From NCBI GenBank assembly GCA_039024435.1, contig JBCCQH010000128.1, positions 1 through 19,122 on the forward strand: a DNA stretch of 19,122 bases, read 5' to 3'. Under the pieces are notes generated by a model that saw only the letters and a program-made list of their open reading frames with translations, had not been told where the DNA came from and made no database searches. Positions 13,869 through 19,122 of this stretch are shown here, one piece after another. Within the stretch, counting starts at the first letter, position 1; each line of letters starts with the position of its first letter. Source of the DNA: JBCCQH01 sp039024435. Lineage in GTDB: Bacteria; Bacteroidota; Bacteroidia; J057; JADKCL01. The translations under genes and the position numbers were made by a program.

Positions 13869-15275
13869 TTACCCATGCAAAATGGTTGCAATCGTTTCTT
13901 GGAGGATGTTTTCCGCCCCGGCGCGGGTGCTGCTTTCGGCGTAGACGCGCAGGACCGGCTCGGTGCCCGAGGGGCGAATCATGACCCACTGCTCGTCCGG
14001 CAGGAAGAACTTGAACCCGTCGAAGTCTTCCACCCGCGCCACTGGATAGGAACCAAATTCCGTGAAGTGGCCCGCCTGCATTTTGGCGATGATGTCTTGC
14101 TTCTGAGCAAAGGAAATGTGCAGATCGTTGCGTTGGAAGCTGAAAGCTCCCACGATGTCGTAGATTTCCCGCACCAGTTCGGTGAGTTTTTTGCCCGATT
14201 TGGCCATCATCTCCGCAATCGTCAGCCCGATGTAGATGCCATCGCGCTCCGGAACGTGGCCGGCAATCGCGATGCCCCCGCTTTCTTCCCCGCCGACCAG
14301 GACGTCGCCTTCTCCGTCGAGCATGATCTGGCAGATGTACTTAAATCCGACCTTGGTGGTTGCGACCGGAAGCCCGTACTGTTCGGCGAGTTTGGCGACC
14401 TTGGGGGTGACCGAGAAGGTGGTGATCACCTTGCCCGAGAGCCCTTTGACCTTGTGGAGGTAGTGCAGCAGCAGCAAGATCAAGTGATGAGAATCGACAA
14501 AATCGCCGTTCTCATCGAACATCCCGATCCGGTCCGCGTCGCCATCGGTCGCGATCCCGATGTCGAGGCCTTCCCGGCGGATCAATTCCTGAAATTCGCC
14601 CAGGTTACGCTCAATCGGTTCGGGGGCGGTGCCGTGGAAAGACGGATTGAAATCGGCGTGGAGCAGATGGGCGTCCGGCAAAATCTTGCGGATAACCGAT
14701 TGTCCCGCCCCGTACATCGCATCGTAACCGATTTTCAGCCCGGATTCACGGATGGCTTGCAGATCAAAATTTTGCTGGACTTGATTGAGGTACAGCGCTT
14801 CCATATCGCAGAGCTGGACCTTGCCCGCCTCCCGCAACGCCGCGAGCTCATCGGGGTATTCGCCGGGTACGTCGGGGATCAAGGCTTCGACCTCGGTGAT
14901 CATTTCCGGGGTGGCGGGGCCCCCAAAGTGGCCTTTGATCTTGAATCCGGAATAGTCAGGCGGGTTGTGCGAGGCAGTGATCACCACGCCCGCACTGATT
15001 TGTTGCTTCTGAACCGCCAGTGAGACCATGGGCGTACTCGAAAATGCCGGAGCCAGGTAGACATCGATGCCGTTTTGCGCCATCACATTGGCGACCGTAT
15101 CGCAAAAGCGCGCGCCGAGAAAGCGACAATCGTACCCGATGATTACGCTCGGGGCGGGGTATTTTGCTTGCAGCCATTTGGCCATGCCTTCTGCGACCCG
15201 CGTAAGGTTGTAAAAGGTAAACTCTTCCGCGATGATCGCCCGCCAGCCGTCCGTTCCGAATTTGATTTTGCTCAT
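13869..15275 (-). CDS. Phosphoglucomutase/phosphomannomutase (alpha-D-phosphohexomutase)
   Basis: A complete 468-residue phosphohexomutase that interconverts hexose 1- and 6-phosphates, feeding nucleotide-sugar and polysaccharide synthesis in the cytoplasm. All four family signatures are present: the phosphoserine loop TASHNP (100-105, Ser102), the Mg-binding DGDADR (244-249), the sugar-binding GEESGG (329-334) and the phosphate-binding RPSGTEP (434-440). The start MSKIKFGTDGWRA is the canonical N-terminus, with AGGAG about 13 bases before the ATG. Whether glucose or mannose phosphate is preferred cannot be settled from these motifs. The DUF2279-like gene follows on the same strand within about 35 bases, so they probably form an operon. 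A long antisense frame on the plus strand is a shadow of this gene. Confidence 0.95.
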   Translation of the reverse strand: MSKIKFGTDGWRAIIAEEFTFYNLTRVAEGMAKWLQAKYPAPSVIIGYDCRFLGARFCDTVANVMAQNGIDVYLAPAFSSTPMVSLAVQKQQISAGVVITASHNPPDYSGFKIKGHFGGPATPEMITEVEALIPDVPGEYPDELAALREAGKVQLCDMEALYLNQVQQNFDLQAIRESGLKIGYDAMYGAGQSVIRKILPDAHLLHADFNPSFHGTAPEPIERNLGEFQELIRREGLDIGIATDGDADRIGMFDENGDFVDSHHLILLLLHYLHKVKGLSGKVITTFSVTPKVAKLAEQYGLPVATTKVGFKYICQIMLDGEGDVLVGGEESGGIAIAGHVPERDGIYIGLTIAEMMAKSGKKLTELVREIYDIVGAFSFQRNDLHISFAQKQDIIAKMQAGHFTEFGSYPVARVEDFDGFKFFLPDEQWVMIRPSGTEPVLRVYAESSTRAGAENILQETIATILHG

Positions 15276-15293
15276 ATCTTGCAGTTCGCTCCT

Positions 15294-15328
15294 TTTGCCC
15301 GGGAAATTAAGGATTTATTTTATCTTTA
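15294..15328 (+). promoter_or_regulatory. Possible promoter for the polytopic membrane protein gene
   Basis: TATCTTTA at 15321-15328 matches seven of eight positions of TAnnTTTG; a TTTG lies at 15294-15297 with a long 23-base spacer. It lies in the divergent region between the mutase gene (-) and the membrane protein gene (+), giving a leader of roughly 145 bases. Confidence 0.3.
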
Positions 15329-15478
15329 CTTCCGGGACTGCACCGTGAAATCCCTAAGTGTAACGAGTTTGCTACCGCAACCAAGATTCCTGCCTTGGGG
15401 AATAAACTCACAGTGCCATACCGCAGAGATTTGAACCATCGCTCAGTGTTTTCGGGGTGCCCCCGACCGGTAAAGCTT

Positions 15479-16777
15479 ATGTCTGATACAGCCATCCAAT
15501 TTGGGAAACGCGCCTATTGGGAACAGTCTTGGTCCCGTTGGGTGCTCTTGGGAATGATCGCCATGATCTACCTGATTAACCGCAGTCCCTACCCTGGGTT
15601 TGACGACGGGCTAGGCTTCTTGCTGGACGCGGAAACCGGCTTCAATTTCCACACCAATGCCACCAACCACGTCCTGTACAACAACCTACAGCACCTCCTG
15701 GCGCAGATTTTTTTCTTTGTCCCGACCGTTTGGGTGCTCACGATGCTGGTCATCGTCAGTTCGGTACTGACCCTGTACCGCATCATGCGCATCGGTGACT
15801 TGTTTACCGGACCCATGGTTACCTCCTTGATGCCGGTCATCATCCTGGGCTTGAGCTTTACCTACTGGCAGCAAAGCGAAATCATCGAAGTGTATGCCTT
15901 TAACAATTTGTTATTCGTTCACTTCCTCTACTACTCGCTCAAAGACCTACAGCGCGGGCAGCGCCGCTACGCTCTGTGGGTGAGTCTGTTGTTGGGCCTT
16001 GGCCTGTTGACCCACATCCAAAACATCCTGTCCATTCCCTACTTTTTGTACTACCTGTTGTGGGGAAATGAACTCTCCTCCGCCAAAAAAGCCACCGGCC
16101 TGGCGATCTTCGCCAGCTTATTTTTCCTGCTGTTCATTCCGCCGCTTACGGGCAATATGAACTCGGCCTCGGCGGTATTTTTTGACCGGAATTTTCAGGG
16201 CAATGTCACCGAATTCTCCCTGGCCGGCCTGCTCAGTGGGATGAGCAAGGGAATGCTGTACCTCGCCTACAATTTTCACATGTTCCTGATGTTTATCCTG
16301 CACGGTTGGTACCTGATGTGGCGGGACCGGCGCAATCTCTTCGGCCTGATGACCCTGTTGTTGGTGCCCTATTTGGGGTTTGCGATCAAGTACAACGTCA
16401 ACGACAACCACGTCTTCTTCCTCATTCCCTACATCCTGATCGTCCTGCCGAGTGTGTTCAGCTTCAGTGCCCTGGCCATGCGCCTGATCGGGCACATGTC
16501 CTGGATGCTGCCAATGTTGCTGATGATGTCGCCCATGCTCTACGGTGCGGCCGCAATGATGGGCAAAAAGATCGAATTTGTGGCGCGCTACGATGCCGAA
16601 AAGGCCTACAAGGGGGGAGCGGTCCATCTGCTGTGGCCAGGCAAAGCCTGGGCCAAAGATCCGCTTGCCCTCGCAAAGCAGTTATACCAGGAAGATCCGG
16701 AAGCCTACGACCGGGGCGAAGTCGAGTGGAACTATCCCGCGGCTGTCGAATTGCTGCGCCGCAAGGGAGAAATCTGA
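15479..16777 (+). CDS. Polytopic membrane protein, GT-C/DUF2723-like
   Basis: A 432-residue integral membrane protein with about nine to eleven hydrophobic helices (for example WVLLGMIAMIYLI, VWVLTMLVIVSSVL, ALWVSLLLGLGLLTHI, LFMLTLLLVPY-like and IPYILIVLPSVFSFSALAM). The first loop carries an acidic motif (SPYPGFDDGLGFLLDAETG), followed by NHVLYNNLQHLLAQ and then YWQQSEIIEVYAFNNLLFVH. The last two segments recall the periplasmic acidic loop and the W..A...EVYAL motif of DUF2723 / GT-C-type glycosyltransferases that use lipid-linked sugars. The C-terminal 60 residues are soluble. I infer a glycosyltransferase-like role, perhaps in protein or envelope glycosylation, with moderate confidence. 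ATG 15479 is preferred over the TTG at 15395 because it leaves a short basic N-terminus before the first helix and the upstream 28 codons look noncoding. The neighbour on the other strand makes hexose phosphates, which is consistent but not proof. Confidence 0.7.
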   Translation: MSDTAIQFGKRAYWEQSWSRWVLLGMIAMIYLINRSPYPGFDDGLGFLLDAETGFNFHTNATNHVLYNNLQHLLAQIFFFVPTVWVLTMLVIVSSVLTLYRIMRIGDLFTGPMVTSLMPVIILGLSFTYWQQSEIIEVYAFNNLLFVHFLYYSLKDLQRGQRRYALWVSLLLGLGLLTHIQNILSIPYFLYYLLWGNELSSAKKATGLAIFASLFFLLFIPPLTGNMNSASAVFFDRNFQGNVTEFSLAGLLSGMSKGMLYLAYNFHMFLMFILHGWYLMWRDRRNLFGLMTLLLVPYLGFAIKYNVNDNHVFFLIPYILIVLPSVFSFSALAMRLIGHMSWMLPMLLMMSPMLYGAAAMMGKKIEFVARYDAEKAYKGGAVHLLWPGKAWAKDPLALAKQLYQEDPEAYDRGEVEWNYPAAVELLRRKGEI

Positions 16778-16830
16778 GGGCAATTTTTTTAGGACAATGC
16801 AAGGCCGTTGCTTCAAACTGAGGGGTGACC

Positions 16831-16858
16831 CCGCGGATAATTCCGTAACTTGCCGCGG
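16831..16858. promoter_or_regulatory. CCGCGG inverted repeat upstream of mscS-like gene
   Basis: Two copies of the palindrome ccgcgg at 16831-16836 and 16853-16858 flank 16 bases containing taacttg. They lie 13 to 40 bases before the ATG at 16871. This could be an operator or leader structure, or chance in GC-rich DNA. Confidence 0.25.
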
Positions 16859-16870
16859 AAACCAGTGCGC

Positions 16871-17731
16871 ATGGGCGATTTCCTCAATTTTGAATTGTTT
16901 GCTGTCGACGAAAACGTATTTCGTGTCGTCAACCTGCTGTACATCCTGCTCATTGTCACCGTCGCGCGGTTGATCACCTGGACGGTCCGCTCCATCGTCA
17001 AGCGCCGCCTGGGCAAACTCAAGGACGTGGACCGGGGACGGCGCTACGCCATCGTGAGCATCACCCGGTATTTTGTCTATACCCTGGCGATCATCCTCAT
17101 CTTGCAGGCCAGCGGGGTCAACATCACCGTGCTGATCGCCGGCTCCACGGCGCTCTTCGTGGGCCTGGGCTTGGGCTTGCAAAACACCTTTAACGATATC
17201 GTGAGTGGGGTCATTCTCCTCTTCGAAGGCTCTCTGGAAATCGGCGACGTGGTCGAGCAAAACGGAGTCATCGGGCGGGTCATCAAAATCGGGCTGCGCA
17301 CCTCGACCATCATCTCCCGGGACGACGTCGCGATCATCGTCCCCAATTCGCGCTTTGTCTCGGATGAAGTGGTCAACCTCACCCACCAAAAAAGCCTGGT
17401 GCGCTTGCACCTGACCGTCGGGGTCGCTTACGGCTCGGACGTAAACCTGGTCCGGGAACTCCTGATTAAGGTCGCTGCAGCCCACCCGGCGGTCGTGGAG
17501 GATCCCGCCCCCAAAGTCCTGTTTCAGGATTTCGGGGATTCCGCCCTGCAATTTGATTTGCTATTGTGGACTTACTTGTCCTTTGAAGCGGAATTTACCC
17601 TCAGCGATCTGCGCTTTGCGGTGGACCAGGCGTTCCGGGAAAATGCCGTCCGCATCCCCTTTCCCCAGCGCGATGTCCACCTGTATCCCCCGCCACCGCC
17701 CGGCGATTCACCCTCCTCGGAATCGCCATGA
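16871..17731 (+). CDS. Small mechanosensitive channel of the MscS family
   Basis: A 286-residue MscS-type channel that opens on membrane tension to release solutes during hypo-osmotic shock. Three transmembrane segments are visible from ATG 16871: about 17-38 (VVNLLYILLIVTVARLI), 63-81 (ITRYFVYTLAIILILQ) and the pore-lining helix 85-106 (ITVLIAGSTALFVGLGLGLQ) leading into NTFNDIVSGVILLFEGSLEI, the family signature. The beta domain follows (GDVVEQNGVIGRVIKIGLRT; IIVPNSRFVSDEVVN) and then the alpha/beta C-terminal domain; the tail is Pro-rich (PPPPPGDSP). Size is close to E. coli MscS. A TTG at 16850 would add seven residues, but the ATG is better placed. The stop overlaps the start of the methyltransferase gene (ATGA at 17728-17731), so both are probably translated from one message. 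Confidence 0.9.
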   Translation: MGDFLNFELFAVDENVFRVVNLLYILLIVTVARLITWTVRSIVKRRLGKLKDVDRGRRYAIVSITRYFVYTLAIILILQASGVNITVLIAGSTALFVGLGLGLQNTFNDIVSGVILLFEGSLEIGDVVEQNGVIGRVIKIGLRTSTIISRDDVAIIVPNSRFVSDEVVNLTHQKSLVRLHLTVGVAYGSDVNLVRELLIKVAAAHPAVVEDPAPKVLFQDFGDSALQFDLLLWTYLSFEAEFTLSDLRFAVDQAFRENAVRIPFPQRDVHLYPPPPPGDSPSSESP

Positions 17732-18672
17732 GCCTGCCGCTGCTCACCTTCGAACAAGCATTGGCGCAGCGCTGTCCCCTGATCCTGGACGGGGGCCTGG
17801 CCACCTTTTTGGAAGGGCGGGGGCACAAGCTGAACGATCCGCTCTGGTCGGCCCGGCTCATCCAGGATGCACCGGAAGAGATCGCCGCCGCCCACCTGGC
17901 CTACCTGCAAGCCGGTGCCGACATCATTCTTACCGCCGGCTACCAGGCCAGCTTTCCCGGACTGCGGGCAGCGGGGTTCACCTACGGGGAAGCCCGCGCC
18001 CTCATGCTCCAGGCGGTAGAAATCGCCGAGTCGGTACGCAATTTATTTCTCTCCAGCCGGGCCCGCGCCTTCTTGCCGATGGTCGCCGCCTCCATCGGAC
18101 CGTACGGGGCTTATCTAGCGGACGGATCGGAGTACCGGGGAAACTACCGACTGCCCCGGCGGGTACTGCGCGAATTCCACCACGAGCGCTTCGCCTTGCT
18201 GGCCGAAAGCGGTGCGGATTTCCTCGCCGCCGAGACGGTCCCCAGTTTCCTGGAAGCCCAAGTGCTCGGCGAAATGGCGGACGAGATCGGAGCTGCGACC
18301 TGGATCAGCTTTTCCTGCCGTGACGACGAAAAAATCAGCGACGGCACCCCCATTCGGGAATGTGCCCGCCTGGTTGAGGCCCATCCCCGCCTGACGGCAC
18401 TGGGAATCAATTGCACCGCACCGCGGGAGATTTCCGGTATCCTGGAGGAGTTGAGAAATGTCGGATTTGCAAAACCCATCATCGTCTACCCCAATGCCGG
18501 GAACGCTTACAACCCCGAAACCAAAGCCTGGGAACCCAATCGGGCAAAACTCGACTGGGGGAGGATGGCCGGGGAATGGCAGCGCCGGGGCGCCGCCGTC
18601 ATCGGCGGTTGTTGCTGCGTGGGGCCACCGGAAATCACCGCGATCAAGGATGAAGTACGGAGGAGGCGGTAA
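17728..18672 (+). CDS. mmuM: Homocysteine S-methyltransferase
   Basis: A 314-residue zinc-dependent methyltransferase close in length to E. coli MmuM, transferring a methyl group (from S-methylmethionine or S-adenosylmethionine) to homocysteine to give methionine. Evidence: N-terminal ILDGGLATFLEGRG (19-32), DPLWSARLI, LQAGADIILTAGYQASFPGL, SIGPYGAYLADGSEYRGNY (122-140), LLAESGADFLAAETVPS, GINCTAP with zinc ligand C229, and GGCCCVGP with ligands C295/C296. All three expected cysteines are present, so it should be active. It overlaps the MscS-like gene by four bases; the functional link between the two is not obvious. The symbol rests on similarity to MmuM; the methyl donor is not determined by sequence. 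Confidence 0.9.
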   Translation: MSLPLLTFEQALAQRCPLILDGGLATFLEGRGHKLNDPLWSARLIQDAPEEIAAAHLAYLQAGADIILTAGYQASFPGLRAAGFTYGEARALMLQAVEIAESVRNLFLSSRARAFLPMVAASIGPYGAYLADGSEYRGNYRLPRRVLREFHHERFALLAESGADFLAAETVPSFLEAQVLGEMADEIGAATWISFSCRDDEKISDGTPIRECARLVEAHPRLTALGINCTAPREISGILEELRNVGFAKPIIVYPNAGNAYNPETKAWEPNRAKLDWGRMAGEWQRRGAAVIGGCCCVGPPEITAIKDEVRRRR

Positions 18673-18786
18673 GTGCGCAGAAAAGTCCGCGGCATCCGGG
18701 ACAAGCCTCATTTTTGGTCGGTATGCGGCGCCGAAAATGCGCCTTGCACTCAAGCCCGGTCGCCCCGCGTGCGGCGATCTCCCACC
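18673..18786. other. Intergenic spacer after mmuM, no gene seen
   Basis: GC-rich noncoding sequence. A short hairpin at 18782-18796 (ccacct / aggtgg, loop aag) followed by tttaaattt could terminate the mscS-mmuM transcript; it overlaps the left end of the MITE-like element. Confidence 0.4.
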
Positions 18787-18789
18787 TAA

Positions 18790-18951
18790 GAGGTGGTTTA
18801 AATTTAATCCTGCAATTTTGCTCGGGCATCTTTTCCCGCCCCTCTTCCGCTATTTTCTCGCCCATAGCTTGGGCCATGGACTCCAAAATGAGCTTCGAGG
18901 GACAAAAAAATCTGCGATCGCAAACCTCACCAACCAATTTTAAACCGCCTC
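18790..18951. mobile_element. MITE-like element with terminal inverted repeats
   Basis: Ends are imperfect inverted repeats: agaggtggtttaaattt (18789-18805) and its partner aattttaaaccgcctct (18936-18952), 15 of 17 positions pairing. The direct repeat TAA flanks the ends (18787-18789 and 18952-18954), as expected for a 3-bp target duplication. The 162-bp interior has no full transposase. On the minus strand it encodes a protein-like segment (LILESMAQAMGEKIAEEG) that may be a remnant of a transposase or passenger gene. Mobilisation would need a transposase from elsewhere. Confidence 0.5.
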
Positions 18952-19004
18952 TAATTCTACTTTGTCAAGTTAACAAAACACCAATCCGTCTTCGCCAACG
19001 CGCT

Positions 19005-19080
19005 AGGGCGCAGTGAGGAGATCGCGATGACAATTGGGGAGGCTTGTCATGGCAACGACCAGCGGGAGGAGGCATCTTTT
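19005..19080. repeat. REP-like dispersed repeat sequence
   Basis: The sequence combines gtgaggagatcgcgatgaca with tgtcatggcaacgacc and ggaggaggcatc. Inverted hexamers atgaca (19027-19032) and tgtcat (19045-19050) are 12 bases apart. It resembles the 'cgtcat..gcgagcg..gcgaggaggcatc' intergenic repeats found in many genomes. Only one copy lies in this window. No gene is seen from 18953 to the right edge. Confidence 0.4.
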
Positions 19081-19122
19081 ACGTCGTGGGTTTCTTGATT
19101 CGGACTTGCACTGGGAAATCAC

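Noticed and set aside
13809..15023. Plus-strand frame (404 codons) antisense to the phosphohexomutase
   Set aside because: The minus-strand gene has all four catalytic signatures; the antisense translation is a codon-mirror artefact (many Asp/Val/Gly/Arg) with no family resemblance.
16682..17551. Minus-strand frame (289 codons) opposite the MscS-like gene
   Set aside because: Asp/Gln/His-rich mirror of a well-supported MscS gene, spanning the intergenic region as well.
17553..18323. Plus-strand out-of-frame ORF (256 codons) over mscS end and mmuM
   Set aside because: Overlaps the complete methyltransferase in another frame; Arg/Pro/Ser-rich shadow.
18644..18937. Minus-strand frame containing the LILESMAQAMGEKIAEEG segment as a real gene
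   Set aside because: Only the part inside the MITE-like element looks protein-like; the rest overlaps the end of mmuM and spacer. Kept as a possible remnant within the mobile element rather than a CDS.
18458..19016. Plus-strand frames after mmuM (18458-18943 and 18714-19016)
   Set aside because: The first starts inside mmuM, both cross the MITE-like element, and their composition is not protein-like.
1..19122. tRNA, rRNA, CRISPR arrays, integrase or complete transposase
   Set aside because: None recognised on reading both strands; no regularly spaced direct repeats and no intact recombinase or DDE motif protein.

Overview
The window looks like Bacteroidota DNA, most likely a Saprospiria-type marine or freshwater bacterium. 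Four things point there: two secreted proteins with type IX secretion (T9SS) C-terminal sorting domains, Bacteroidota-style RHS repeat proteins, a TPR-fused sensor histidine kinase, and promoter-like TTTG / TAnnTTT pairs in place of E. coli-type boxes. Few genes have a clear Shine-Dalgarno sequence, also usual for the phylum. The genus cannot be fixed from the sequence.

Region 1 (1-5342) is accessory and decayed. The left part (to about 3700) is AT-rich and holds small unrecognised genes, two stop/start-overlapping pairs that look like polymorphic toxin tip plus immunity gene (967-1176 with 1173-1832; 2097-3017 with 3010-3531), and an RHS core sequence broken by a 47-bp insertion. A GC-rich, hairpin-filled element (about 3707-3812) then joins directly to an N-terminally truncated RHS backbone (3823-5342), which carries a frameshift and stops before the RHS core. 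The 3' modules therefore lie upstream of the 5' backbone: a scrambled RHS locus or a silent tip/immunity store.

Region 2 (5595-7852) is a translationally coupled pair of secreted proteins: an FGE/SUMF1-fold protein without the usual C-terminal cysteine, and a T9SS cargo with four 22-residue repeats. It shares G-rich third codon positions with the RHS backbone.

Region 3 (8023-18672) is compact, core-like DNA: an ECF sigma factor with a membrane-anchored TPR anti-sigma-like partner; a strong bidirectional terminator; a TPR histidine kinase on the minus strand; a divergent T9SS-sorted secreted protein; a second strong bidirectional terminator; a minus-strand pair (phosphohexomutase and a DUF2279-like envelope protein); a polytopic GT-C/DUF2723-like membrane protein; and a coupled MscS channel / homocysteine S-methyltransferase pair.

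Region 4 (18673-19122) has no convincing gene. It holds a roughly 160-bp MITE-like element with imperfect 17-bp inverted repeats flanked by TAA, and a REP-like dispersed-repeat sequence at the right edge.
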